DNA of 64,000 bases from Kibdelosporangium sp. MJ126-NF4 (GCF_000826545.1 NZ_CDME01000002.1:1122060-1186059); one strand, 5' to 3'; positions 34,433 through 42,496 are shown, counted from the first letter of the stretch. Numbers and translations are program-made. The notes: a model not told the origin generated them from the sequence alone.

Positions 34433-34795
34433 GTGATCAGCCGGATCGAAGCCATGCAAGCCGGAGTCGGCATCCTGACCGTCGCACACGGAGCCGCCCA
34501 CGGCAGCCGGATAGCCGACATCAAGGAAGCACTGACCGTACTCCGCCAAGGAGTACTCGACCTCCACATCGACATCAGCGGCGTACCGGGCGAATGCGAC
34601 ACCGTCGTCCGCGAAGTCGCCCAACAAGTCGCCGAAGAACTCAGCAAACGCGCCCAACAGATGGTCAACGGCTGCGTCAAGGCCTTCGTCGACGTCGCCG
34701 CCGCCTACGAACGAGACTGCCCCGACGCCGACATCCCCGCCATCCTGCAAAAAGCCTCACTCGCCCTCGCCGCCGAACAATTCGACGACGACTAA
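34433..34795 (+). CDS. hypothetical helical protein
   Basis: 120-residue mostly helical acidic protein with no family I can name. It begins ISRIEAMQAGVGILTVAHG, and its middle is a long amphipathic helix (DTVVREVAQQVAEELSKRAQ). It has no signal peptide or membrane segment. GTG 34433 follows a TAAGCT hexamer by 8 bases and has no Shine-Dalgarno, so a leaderless start is plausible; ATG 34397 and ATG 34454 are alternatives. It overlaps the next, convergent gene by 4 bp. Confidence 0.6.
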   Translation: MISRIEAMQAGVGILTVAHGAAHGSRIADIKEALTVLRQGVLDLHIDISGVPGECDTVVREVAQQVAEELSKRAQQMVNGCVKAFVDVAAAYERDCPDADIPAILQKASLALAAEQFDDD

Positions 34796-35724
34796 CGACC
34801 CGCCCCTACTCCCACCATGTACGCCCGCGCCCACTCCTCGAAACTCGTCAACGGGACACCCAGCTCCCGCGCCGCACGCGGGCGCGCGGGCTGGCCAACC
34901 ACGTTCAACCACTCATGCGCGGCACCCATCGGCGGCATCCCCGCCGCGAACGCCTCCGCCTCGGTCATCTCCGGCGCCACGATCGGCACGCCCACAGCCC
35001 GCGACAGCACCTCCGCGACCTCCGCCACCGACAGATAGTCACTCGCCAACTCCAGCTCAACCCCGGTGAACCGCTCCGGCTCAGCCACCGCCGCGGCCAC
35101 CGCACCGCCGATGTCGTCCACCGCCGCCAACGACAGCCGAGTCTCCGGCCGCAGCACACTCACCAGACCGCCCTCAAGGCCACGCGGGAACAAGAACGCC
35201 ATCGACGGCAGAAAATTCTCCATGAAAAACCCCGGCTTGAGCAGCGTCCAGTACCGGAAACCCGCCGCACGCACCCGATCCTGAACCGCGCTCTTGGCCC
35301 CCAACGTGCCCCGCATCGACACCCAACGCCCCTCAGCCCAGCCAGGCGCGTCGACATGCTGACCAGCACCGGACACCGACGTGTGCACGAACTGCGCCAC
35401 CCCGGCGGCCCGCGCGCCCTCAACGAGATTGACACCCTGCGCCACCTCGCCGTCGAAATCGAAACCCTCCGCCGTCACACCGGGCATCTGCACCGAGAAC
35501 ACCGCCCGCGCGCCCTCGGCCGCCCGAGTCACCGAGTCACGGTCATGCAGATCGCCGACCACCAACTCGGCCCCGAGCGCAGCGACAGCCCGAGCCCGGG
35601 CGGTGGCCGGATCACGCACTAACGCCCGAACGGCAACACCCGCCGCGAGCAGGGCCCGAGCGGCGGCGCCTCCCTGCCTGCCGGTGGCGCCAGCGACCAG
35701 AACAGGCGCGGAATCCAGGGACAT
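34792..35724 (-). CDS. NmrA-like NAD(P)-binding oxidoreductase
   Basis: 310-residue NmrA/HSCARG-like protein. The dinucleotide motif is VLVAGATGRQGGAAARAL, followed by VRALVRDP and a DFDGEVAQGVNLVEGA segment. No classical SDR catalytic Tyr-Lys is evident, so it may act as a redox sensor or as a quinone or isoflavone reductase. ATG 35724 starts at the fold. It is divergent from a TetR gene with an operator-like repeat in between. A second NmrA-type gene is at 21556. Confidence 0.87.
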   Translation of the reverse strand: MSLDSAPVLVAGATGRQGGAAARALLAAGVAVRALVRDPATARARAVAALGAELVVGDLHDRDSVTRAAEGARAVFSVQMPGVTAEGFDFDGEVAQGVNLVEGARAAGVAQFVHTSVSGAGQHVDAPGWAEGRWVSMRGTLGAKSAVQDRVRAAGFRYWTLLKPGFFMENFLPSMAFLFPRGLEGGLVSVLRPETRLSLAAVDDIGGAVAAAVAEPERFTGVELELASDYLSVAEVAEVLSRAVGVPIVAPEMTEAEAFAAGMPPMGAAHEWLNVVGQPARPRAARELGVPLTSFEEWARAYMVGVGAGR

Positions 35725-35754
35725 GATACTCCTCAACCAACGAAACGGCGTGGC

Positions 35755-35785
35755 CCGCCATTTATCTCCGGCTACAATATGGCGG
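35755..35785. promoter_or_regulatory. operator-like repeat in divergent nmrA/tetR promoter
   Basis: CCGCCAT (35755-35761) and ATGGCGG (35779-35785) form perfect arms with a 17-bp spacer containing TACAAT, a good -10 hexamer for the TetR gene. A further GCCACTT-like half site follows. Probably the TetR autoregulatory operator. Confidence 0.5.
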
Positions 35786-35819
35786 ACCCCGCCACTTGGC
35801 AAGCCTCGGAGAACACCCC

Positions 35820-36407
35820 ATGCCCGACCAGCACCAACGCGCCGACGCACGACGCAACTACACCCGCATCCTCGCCGTCGCCGAACAAGAAGTCGCCACC
35901 CACGGCGCCAACGCCTCCCTCGAACAGATCGCCCGCACCGCAGGCGTCGGCTCAGCCACCGTCCGACGGCACTTTCCCACCCGCCACGCACTCCTCGAAG
36001 CCGTCTCCCACACCCGAATCGACGCCCTCAGCACCCGCGCGCACACCCTCACCACCCACCCCGACAGCCGAACCGCCCTCATCCACTGGCTCGACGACGT
36101 CGCCACCTACTGCGTCACCGCCCGAGGACTGGCAACCGCACTCGCCTACACCGGCGACATCCACAACAACAACTGCTCAGCAACCCTCGAACACGCCGCA
36201 CAACCACTCCTGCACCGCGCCATCCAGGACAACCAGATCACCCCGGACGTCACCGTCACCGACCTCATCACCCTCGTCGTCGGCATCGCACTGGCCACCG
36301 AGCACTACCCGGACCCCACCACCCAGGCACACCGACTCCTCCACCTCGCCATCACCGGCCTGAGCCCGAACACAGGGGAGCGGACACCACCGAACCAACG
36401 GCCATAG
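35820..36407 (+). CDS. TetR family transcriptional regulator
   Basis: 195-residue TetR protein: basic start (QHQRADARRNYTRIL), helix-turn-helix with VATHGANASLEQIARTAGVG and SATVRRHFPTR, and a C-terminal SbtR-like ligand domain. ATG 35820 has GGAG 8 bases upstream. It probably represses the divergent NmrA-like gene in response to an electrophile or similar compound; this follows from the neighbourhood only. Confidence 0.9.
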   Translation: MPDQHQRADARRNYTRILAVAEQEVATHGANASLEQIARTAGVGSATVRRHFPTRHALLEAVSHTRIDALSTRAHTLTTHPDSRTALIHWLDDVATYCVTARGLATALAYTGDIHNNNCSATLEHAAQPLLHRAIQDNQITPDVTVTDLITLVVGIALATEHYPDPTTQAHRLLHLAITGLSPNTGERTPPNQRP

Positions 36408-36482
36408 CCGACACCGAAACAGCAGCGGGGAGACACGCCAGGGGAGTGACCACCACACGGCGCCGGGCTGCGCCAGACAGGA

Positions 36483-36749
36483 TCAGCTGGCCTTCCGCAC
36501 GAGCGACTGCAGGCACAACACGAGTTCGTCCGAAGTCACCAGGCGCTCAAACAGCAGGGGGAGCAGGCTCTTGACGTCGTCACGGCCACCGACCGTGTTG
36601 CCCAGCCTGATCGACAGCGAGAAGAGGTCATGCTCGCCGACCGTGGTGGACGACCGACAGTGGGGACACCCGTCAAGCACAGCCCGTCGCGGATACGGCG
36701 CGAACGCCTGGCCGAGTCGCGTCAACGCGGCCGCGAGGTTCCCATCCAT
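36483..36749 (-). CDS. short CPHC-containing hypothetical protein, possibly truncated
   Basis: 88-residue protein. It has CPHCR near residue 28 and then EHDLFSLSIRLGNTVGGRDD and VKSLLPLLFERLVT. This resembles the N-terminal half of longer actinobacterial hypothetical proteins that begin with a CPHC motif, followed by a block around a TTVGDxDDFRHFLPRLLEL-like sequence. It stops soon after that block, so it may be a truncated copy. It is the last gene before the dif region. Confidence 0.55.
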   Translation of the reverse strand: MDGNLAAALTRLGQAFAPYPRRAVLDGCPHCRSSTTVGEHDLFSLSIRLGNTVGGRDDVKSLLPLLFERLVTSDELVLCLQSLVRKAS

Positions 36750-36837
36750 GCGCCGAAGGTTCGCACAGCCGCGGACACGGACGCATCGGAGATTCGGCCA
36801 GCGGTCGCGCCGTCCGGGGAGGGCCCCTCCATCGCTT

Positions 36838-36865
36838 ACTTGACATAATGTAGATTATCGAACTT
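36838..36865 (-). other. candidate chromosomal dif site (XerCD recombination site)
   Basis: The 28 bases start ACTTGACATAATGT and end ATTATCGAACTT. Layout is 11-bp arm ACTTGACATAA, 6-bp centre TGTAGA, 11-bp arm TTATCGAACTT. Compared with the reverse complement of the actinobacterial dif consensus as I recall it (TTSRCCGATAATVN then ACATTATGTCAAGT), 24 of 28 positions agree, including the whole XerD-side ACATTATGTCAAGT. The centre also resembles E. coli dif (TGTATA). It would serve XerC/XerD resolution of chromosome dimers under FtsK. Consensus recalled from memory; no other copy seen in the window. Confidence 0.72.
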
Positions 36866-37220
36866 AGCGACGTGTTATCCACGAGCTGCGAAAGGGGCTG
36901 TCAATCGCCGATTTCGCCGTCCGCGTCAAGTTCGCCGTGGCGTCGCGTCACGGGGACGTCTGAGCATTCGCCTGGCTCGGCCTGGGACTGGGTCGCCGTA
37001 GATGGTGAAGTCGTTGTTGACCGTGCGTGACGAGGCGCGTCGTGTGACACGTTGTCAGTCCGAGGCTCGCCGGGTTGAGCTTTCCTGGCTCACCAGCCGC
37101 TTCCTGCGCCCTGCCCTGGTGTGACCGTCTCCATCGCCGCGCCATTAATCGTCACCGTGACGTTTCTGGGTAAGGTCTCCGGACGGCCGTCCATGGTCTC
37201 CAAAGAGGGCTCTGTCCGGT

Positions 37221-37248
37221 TTGATGCATAATGAACGTTATGCATCAA
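37221..37248. other. dif-like perfect 11-6-11 inverted repeat before recombinase gene
   Basis: TTGATGCATAA (37221-37231), TGAACG (37232-37237), TTATGCATCAA (37238-37248). Arms are exact inverses and the geometry is that of a Xer site. The inner part (GCATAATG, TTATG) matches E. coli dif. It ends 16 bases before the recombinase ATG, so it could be the recombinase's own crossover site, an autoregulatory binding site, or both. Confidence 0.65.
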
Positions 37249-37264
37249 TTCAACATGTGGCGAA

Positions 37265-38287
37265 ATGTGGATTGTCGGTGGTTACCGGTATCAAGATCAC
37301 GTGCTGCTGCTCGACGCCCTGGACGCGTTCTTTCTCGCCCGGAGACCCCGCAAGGATTCTCCGCACACCACCGCCGCCTATCGCCGCGATCTCCACGGCG
37401 TCACCACCCTGCTGGCCGACGCCACTGGTCGGCCCGTCGAGCAGCTCAGCCTGCGGGACCTGACTGTCCCCACGCTCCGAACAGCGTTCGGTGAGTTCGC
37501 CGACGGTCACGCCAAGACGTCCGTCGCCCGCGCGTGGTCGACCTGGAACCAGTTCCTGAACTTCTGTGTGGCGGACGGTCTGCTGGACGGCAATCCGATG
37601 GGCGCGGTCGTCCGGCCGAAGGCCCCTCCCCTCTCCCCCAAGCCCCTGCGCGGTGAGGACACGCCCGAGAGGCTCATCGCCGCCGCGGCCGCCGGGGCGC
37701 GCAAGTCTCGTGATCCGTGGCCTGAACGAGACGTGCTGGTGATCGCGCTCGGCCTGGTCGCGGGTCTGCGGTCGGCGGAAGTTCGGGCGCTGCAACGGTG
37801 TTCGGTGGTCGGCAGGCCCGGTGAGCAGCGCCTTCACGTGCAAGGCAAGGGAAGCAGGGAGCGGTCGATCCCGATCGAGCCGCCGTTGGAACGGGTGATC
37901 GACGCGTACCTGGCGTCGTGCGCCGTGCGGTTCCCGCAGCAGCGGTTCGGGCCGAACTCGGCTCTGCTGCTGGACTATCGGGGCGGGCCGATCGGCCGGG
38001 GCGGACTGGACTACCTGGTGAAGACCAGCTACCGGTGGGCGGGCATCCGTGACCAGGTGCCGACGGGCGCGAACCTGCACGCGTTGCGGCACACGTTCGC
38101 GACTCGGCTGGCCGAGGACGGCGCGAACGCCACCGAGATCATGGCGCTGCTGGGGCACGCGAACCTGAACACGAGCCAGAACTACATCGAGGCCACCGGG
38201 AAGGAGCGTCGTGCGGCGGCCGCGGGCAATCGCACCTATCGGGCGCTGTCGGGGCTGGAGCCGGGGGCCACGATTCCGGACTCGTAG
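37265..38287 (+). CDS. XerC/D-like tyrosine recombinase
   Basis: 340-residue tyrosine site-specific recombinase. The N-terminal SAM-like core-binding domain (about residues 10-110) is followed by the catalytic domain with the full set: Arg in GLRSAEVRAL, Lys in GKGSRER, HxxR in LHALRHTFATRL, His in LLGHANLNTS, and Tyr nucleophile in QNYIEAT. Length is close to XerC/XerD (about 300). ATG 37265 is the first in-frame start after a stop. No excisionase, phage gene or tRNA att site is adjacent. Beside a dif site it could act there or be a solo element integrase. The 3' end overlaps the convergent response regulator gene by 52 bp. Confidence 0.9.
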   Translation: MWIVGGYRYQDHVLLLDALDAFFLARRPRKDSPHTTAAYRRDLHGVTTLLADATGRPVEQLSLRDLTVPTLRTAFGEFADGHAKTSVARAWSTWNQFLNFCVADGLLDGNPMGAVVRPKAPPLSPKPLRGEDTPERLIAAAAAGARKSRDPWPERDVLVIALGLVAGLRSAEVRALQRCSVVGRPGEQRLHVQGKGSRERSIPIEPPLERVIDAYLASCAVRFPQQRFGPNSALLLDYRGGPIGRGGLDYLVKTSYRWAGIRDQVPTGANLHALRHTFATRLAEDGANATEIMALLGHANLNTSQNYIEATGKERRAAAAGNRTYRALSGLEPGATIPDS

Positions 38288-38910
38288 CCTGCGATCACCA
38301 GGTGCACGCGGTCGCGGGCGTGGAGTTTCGTCAGGATCCGGCTGACGTGTGTCTTCACGGTGAGCGGGCTCAGCACCAGCGCGGCGGCGATTTCGTGGTT
38401 GCTCAGGCCTTGGGCGACCAGGGTGAGGACCTCGCGTTCCCTGTCGGTGAGCACGTCGATCTGTTTCGTCACGGGCGCGTGGTCGGGGGCGCGCAGGAAG
38501 CGGGCGATCAGGGCGGCGGTGGGGCCAGGTGAGAGCAGCTGCTCCCCCGCTGCCACGGTGCGGATGGCCTCCAGCAGGTCGGCTGGCCGGATGTCCTTGA
38601 CGACGAAGCCGCTCGCTCCCGCGCGCAGGGCGGCGGCGACGTTCTCGTCGGTGTCGTAGGTGGTCAGGACGAGGACGCGGATGCCGGGGTGGTGTTCGGT
38701 GATGTGCCGGGTGGCTTCGATGCCGTCGAGGTCGGGCATGCGGATGTCCATCAGGACCACGTCGGGTGTCGTGTCGGCGGTGGTGCTGATGGCTTGTCGT
38801 CCGGTTGAGGCCTCGCCGACGACGTCGATGTCGGGTGCGGAGGCGATGAGCATGGCGAACGCGCCGCGGACGAGGGTCTGGTCGTCGGCGAGGACGACGC
38901 GGATGGTCAT
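38236..38910 (-). CDS. LuxR-type response regulator (NarL family)
   Basis: 224-residue response regulator. The receiver domain has acidic DD near residue 10, phospho-acceptor Asp in VLMDIRMPDLDG, Thr in LTTYDTD and Lys in FVVKDI. The C-terminal LuxR helix-turn-helix is LTDREREVLTLVAQGLSNHE plus LSPLTVKTHVSRIL. It is coupled to the histidine kinase gene by an ATGA overlap (38907-38910). Its tail lies opposite the last 52 bp of the recombinase gene. Confidence 0.93.
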   Translation of the reverse strand: MTIRVVLADDQTLVRGAFAMLIASAPDIDVVGEASTGRQAISTTADTTPDVVLMDIRMPDLDGIEATRHITEHHPGIRVLVLTTYDTDENVAAALRAGASGFVVKDIRPADLLEAIRTVAAGEQLLSPGPTAALIARFLRAPDHAPVTKQIDVLTDREREVLTLVAQGLSNHEIAAALVLSPLTVKTHVSRILTKLHARDRVHLVIAGYESGIVAPGSSPDSAR

Positions 38911-39959
38911 GGTTTGTCCACGGGTAGTTGGGCGGTGACGGTGAAGCCGTTGTCGGTGGTCACGTGGAGGCGCCCGCCGACGCTGTGTGCGCGTTCGGTC
39001 ATGCCGGGGATGCCGTGTCCGCCGGTGGTGGTTTTCGGGCCGGTGCCGTTGTCGGTGATGGTCACGGTGAGGGTGGTGGCGCTGTAGTCGAGGCGGACGG
39101 CGACGCTGGTGGCGTTGGAGTGTTTGACGATGTTGGTGAGGCTTTCCTGGACGATGCGGTACGCGGTGACTTCGACGTCGGGTTGCAGGGGGCGTTCGGT
39201 GCCGTGGTGGTCGAAGGTGATGTCGATGCCGACGGCGCGGACGACGGCGCCGAGGTCGCTGATGTTGGGCAGGACGGGCATGGGGTCGCGGAGGACTTCG
39301 ACGGTGGCGCGTAGTTCGGTGCGTGCGGTGTCGCAGGCGTTGGTGATGGTCTCGAGTGTGGTGGCGACGCCTGCGCGGTCGAGGGGTTGGGTGGTGTCGG
39401 AGACGAGGTGTGCGGCGACTCCGGCTTGGACGCGGATGGTGGTGATGGTGTGGGCGAGCAGGTCGTGGAGGTCTCGGGCGATGCGGAGGCGTTCGTCGGT
39501 CACTTGCTGGCGGGTTTCTTTGGCGTGGGTGGCGTTGCGTTGGCGGGTGGATTCGCCGAGGACGGCGGCGGCTGTGGTCCAGCCGAGGGTGCCGAGGATG
39601 TCGACGCTGAGGCCGTTGTCGTCGATGGCGCGGACGGCGAGGACAAGCACGCTGGTGAGTGCGGTGGCGATGACGGTCCGGGTGCGGTTGCCGGTGGCGA
39701 CGACGGTGTAGAGGGCGACGAGGGCCGGTGGCATCAGGGCGTCGTGCGGGTAGTCGAAGGTGTGGTAGGCGACGGAGAAGGCGATGTGGGTGGCGAGTAC
39801 GGCGATGGGCCAGCGTCGGCGGGCGATGAGGGGCAGTGTGGCGGCGGCGGCGAGGGCGATGCCCTGGGGGTCGAGTGTGCGGTTCTCGGGTGCGAGGTGG
39901 CCCCAGGCGAGGACGAGGGCGGTGAGGCCGATGCCGAGGAGGATGTCTCTGCTACGCAC
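38907..39959 (-). CDS. sensor histidine kinase (HisKA_3 type)
   Basis: 350-residue membrane kinase: about five N-terminal helices (residues 5-140) with almost no extracellular loop, suggesting a membrane or cell-envelope signal. The dimerisation/phospho-acceptor box is ERLRIARDLHDLLAH (phospho-His), followed by a HATPase_c domain (N box QESLTNIVKHSNA, G1 box TDNGTG, G2 GHGIPGM). Partner of the response regulator that follows with an overlapping start. Preceded, with an 8-bp overlap, by a small membrane protein gene that may be an accessory sensor. Confidence 0.92.
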   Translation of the reverse strand: MRSRDILLGIGLTALVLAWGHLAPENRTLDPQGIALAAAATLPLIARRRWPIAVLATHIAFSVAYHTFDYPHDALMPPALVALYTVVATGNRTRTVIATALTSVLVLAVRAIDDNGLSVDILGTLGWTTAAAVLGESTRQRNATHAKETRQQVTDERLRIARDLHDLLAHTITTIRVQAGVAAHLVSDTTQPLDRAGVATTLETITNACDTARTELRATVEVLRDPMPVLPNISDLGAVVRAVGIDITFDHHGTERPLQPDVEVTAYRIVQESLTNIVKHSNATSVAVRLDYSATTLTVTITDNGTGPKTTTGGHGIPGMTERAHSVGGRLHVTTDNGFTVTAQLPVDKP

Positions 39960-40455
39960 GGGGTTCGCGGGTGGTTGTGGTGGCGCGGATGAGCATGGCG
40001 AGGGTGGCTGCGGCGAGGGTGATCAGCAGGGTGATGCGTAGCCAGTGGGTGTCCATGATCCGCTCGTAGGGTGCGCTGAGGGTGTTGTCGGCATTGCGAA
40101 CATAGCCGCCGTTGCCGAGTTGGTGTTGCCATTTGGCCCACATGGTGAACGAGGTGACCAGGACGGCGGCTTGGATGGTGTTGGTGGTGGTGACGGTCCA
40201 CCACGGTAGGCGGGAGTGTTTGAGCGCGAGGGTGGCGAGGGTGGCGGTGGCGGAGGCGATCGCGAGCGGCAGGACGGCGGTGTCGACGGTGGTTGCCCAG
40301 TTGTCGTGGACCGCGGTCATGTCTGGTGGGGAGATGTGTTGCCAGGATCGGTAGTGGGCGTGGGTGATGTGGATCTGGCCCGCGGTGGCCGCGGTGAGTG
40401 CGGTGGCGAGGGCGAGGAGTGCGGTGGCCCAGTGGTCTTTGGTGGCCGGGTGCAT
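39952..40455 (-). CDS. four-helix membrane protein, possible accessory to the two-component system
   Basis: 167-residue membrane protein with four hydrophobic segments (about residues 9-27, 59-80, 87-107, 138-158), in a DUF1772-like arrangement; I do not recognise a function. The 3' end overlaps the start of the histidine kinase gene by 8 bp, so it is first in a three-gene operon and may be a sensor partner or a target co-regulated with it. Confidence 0.75.
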   Translation of the reverse strand: MHPATKDHWATALLALATALTAATAGQIHITHAHYRSWQHISPPDMTAVHDNWATTVDTAVLPLAIASATATLATLALKHSRLPWWTVTTTNTIQAAVLVTSFTMWAKWQHQLGNGGYVRNADNTLSAPYERIMDTHWLRITLLITLAAATLAMLIRATTTTREPRA

Positions 40456-40558
40456 GGGGTCACTGTGGTGCGTGTGGGTGAGTGTCCGCGTCTGGCTGTG
40501 GGAGGTAGTTGGTGGTACTCCCGTGGGTGTATCAGCGAGCCGGGGGTGGGTTACTCCT

Positions 40559-41683
40559 CTACTGGGTGCTCAGCCACCGTACGGTGTGTGCCTCGGTGGG
40601 GTCCGGGGCTTCCCATTTGTTCGCCAGGCGGTCGATGACCGCGGTGGGTACGGGGTGTGGGCGTGCGGCGTTGCGGGTTTTGATGACGTCGGGTGGTGCT
40701 TCGAGGGCGATCACTTCGACGCGGGCCTTGTAGGCCGCGGCGAGTCCGATGGGTTGTTGCCGGATCTGTCTCGACACGTTGGTTGCGTTCCACACGAATG
40801 ACTGGCCGTCGCGTAGGTGTTTGCGGGCGTGGTTGTGTGCTGCGCTGATGACGGGGCGTTGGTCGTCGGTGGGTTTGATTTTCAGTTCGGTGCGCAGGGT
40901 GTCGAGGCTGATCACGGGTAGGTCGGGGCGGTGGGTGGTGATCCAGGTGTCTTTGCCGACGCCGGGGAGGCCGGACATGACGGTGACGGTGAGGCGGGTG
41001 TCGTCGTAGGCGTTGTAGTCGGGGTCGCGGTTGGGGGTGCGGAAGTACAGGAAGCGGGCGTGGTCGGAGGGGAACGCGCGGGGTGTGTCGAGGCAGGCGG
41101 TTTCGGCGCAGTACTCGCGGTAGAGGGCGATGTTGTCGAGTACGTCGTGGGTGTCGGCGCAGATGCGGCCGTGGATGTCGGCGGTGGCGAGGATGGCCAG
41201 GTCGGTGTTGCGGGCGAGCAGGCTGACGCGGAAGGCGATCTGCTGGAGGTCGGGGCGTTCCAGTGCCCAGAACGGGATCTGGTGGTGGCGTACGAGTGCG
41301 GCGACGTGTTCGCGCCAGGTGGGGGTGGCGCCGAGTTCCCAGAGGATGCGGCGGGTGAGCAGGTCGCCGCGGCGGGAGTGGCCGTGTGCGGTGATGTGGC
41401 CGTCGTCGGTGTGGCGGGTGCAGTCGGGTTTGGCGACGTCGTGCAGGAGCACGGTGGCGAAGAGGCGGGTGCGGTTCTCGGGTGGCAGTGCGCGCCATTC
41501 GGGGTTGGTTGTGAGTGCTTCGCAGGCCATGCGGGTGTGGGTGTCGACGTCGCCTTCGGCGTGGTGCTGGGGGTCTTGGGGGATGCCGGTCATGCGTCGG
41601 ATCCACCAGAAGGTGTCGCGGATGGCGGGCCAGTCGAGGGTCCAGGTGGGGGCGGTGGGGCAGAGTTGGTCAAAGGGCTCCAT
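40559..41683 (-). CDS. HD-domain / polynucleotide kinase fusion (HD-Pnk-like RNA end-healing enzyme)
   Basis: 374-residue two-domain protein. The N-terminal HD phosphohydrolase (about residues 35-190) has HH at 40-41, HD at 81-82 (LLHDVAKPD) and HH at 133-134. The C-terminal P-loop kinase (about 230-374) has Walker A GLPGVGKDT (238-246), the catalytic-type SLDTLR at 259-264, and an Arg-containing lid SRQIRQQP. This matches the HD-Pnk class characterised in Runella, where HD removes 2',3'-cyclic or 3'-phosphates and the kinase phosphorylates 5'-OH ends. It overlaps by 14 bp the RNA ligase gene transcribed just before it, so the pair can heal and seal broken RNA. Confidence 0.85.
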   Translation of the reverse strand: MEPFDQLCPTAPTWTLDWPAIRDTFWWIRRMTGIPQDPQHHAEGDVDTHTRMACEALTTNPEWRALPPENRTRLFATVLLHDVAKPDCTRHTDDGHITAHGHSRRGDLLTRRILWELGATPTWREHVAALVRHHQIPFWALERPDLQQIAFRVSLLARNTDLAILATADIHGRICADTHDVLDNIALYREYCAETACLDTPRAFPSDHARFLYFRTPNRDPDYNAYDDTRLTVTVMSGLPGVGKDTWITTHRPDLPVISLDTLRTELKIKPTDDQRPVISAAHNHARKHLRDGQSFVWNATNVSRQIRQQPIGLAAAYKARVEVIALEAPPDVIKTRNAARPHPVPTAVIDRLANKWEAPDPTEAHTVRWLSTQ

Positions 41684-42437
41684 ACATCACCGCCGGGTTG
41701 GTGAGCTGGTTGGGCAGGATGGGGCGGTCGGCCCAGTGTGTGCCGGAGTCGAGGACGGCGGTGAGGAAGGTGGGGCGGACCCATTTGTAGCGTTCGACGA
41801 CGTGGCCGTGTTCTTCGACTTTGATGTAGAGGCCTTCCATGTCGTCGTGCATGTCGGTTTCGGCGATGGCGGTGGCGCTGCCGTGGCGTGTGAGGGTGTC
41901 GCGCCAGTGTGGTGTGCGGCAGGTGGAGGGGCCGACGTGGGTGAGTAGGTCGGTGAGGGTGTTGTGTGGTCCGGTGTGCAGGACGGGTACGGAGTGGATG
42001 GGGAGGCCGTCGAGGAGTTCGGCGCGTCGTGGGGTGGACAGGAATTGGTTTGTTTCGGTGTCGAGTGTGTCGAATTCGCAGAAGTAGTGTGGTAGTGCGT
42101 CGTAGTAGATGGTGTGTTTGGCGTAGAGCCATTCGCCGTAGATGATGTAGCGGGTTCCTATTCGGGTGAAGAGGGCGTGTTGGATGGTGGGTGCCCATGC
42201 TTTGAGTGGGGCGAATTGTCGTTCTCGTGGTCCGCCGGTGAGGTAGTGGCCGCGGCTTTGTAGTTGGAGGGTGCCGTCGGGGGTGAAGCTGATGGCTGTG
42301 TTGGCTCCGTCGAGTTTTTCCTCGACGACGAGGTGTCGGTTGCGGATGTGGGTGAAGGGGATGGAGTTCATGTCTTCGTCGCCGGGTTGCAGCCGGGACG
42401 ATTCGAGGTGGTGGGTTCGGGGGTATTTGCGGAGCAC
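41670..42437 (-). CDS. RNA ligase (nucleotidyltransferase family, Rnl2-like)
   Basis: 255-residue ATP-dependent RNA ligase. Motif I has the adenylated Lys41 in VVEEKLDGAN; motif III Glu102 in YGEW; motif IIIa YFCEFDTLD; motif IV EGLYIK (201-206); motif V YKWVR (217-221). The GTG at 42437 was chosen because the N-terminal RKYPRTHHLESSRLQPGDED is conserved in this family; the ATG at 42371 would remove it, and the longer frame above runs through other genes. It seals 3'-OH and 5'-phosphate RNA ends. First gene of a two-gene repair operon with the HD-Pnk protein; the 14-bp overlap implies coupled translation. Confidence 0.88.
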   Translation of the reverse strand: MLRKYPRTHHLESSRLQPGDEDMNSIPFTHIRNRHLVVEEKLDGANTAISFTPDGTLQLQSRGHYLTGGPRERQFAPLKAWAPTIQHALFTRIGTRYIIYGEWLYAKHTIYYDALPHYFCEFDTLDTETNQFLSTPRRAELLDGLPIHSVPVLHTGPHNTLTDLLTHVGPSTCRTPHWRDTLTRHGSATAIAETDMHDDMEGLYIKVEEHGHVVERYKWVRPTFLTAVLDSGTHWADRPILPNQLTNPAVMYGAL

Positions 42438-42496
42438 GGGGTTGGTTGTATCCGCCGGTGTTTGTGGGTGTCGAGTTGTTTTCCGCTGGTGGGTGT

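Larger units (their letters stand above)
36750..37264. other. 515-bp non-coding region containing dif-type sites
   Basis: No convincing gene in either strand. It holds a dif-type 28-mer (36838-36865), an AT-rich patch, a short palindrome CGTCACCGTGACG (37150-37162), and a second 11-6-11 palindrome (37221-37248) just before the recombinase gene. It is more AT-rich than its surroundings. Confidence 0.7.

Noticed and set aside
36948..37145. 65-residue frame between dif and the recombinase
   Set aside because: No motif, no ribosome site and unlike coding sequence of the organism.
36750..38300. Insertion sequence or prophage around the recombinase
   Set aside because: No transposase, no terminal inverted repeats with target duplication and no phage genes; the enzyme looks like a Xer-type recombinase alone.
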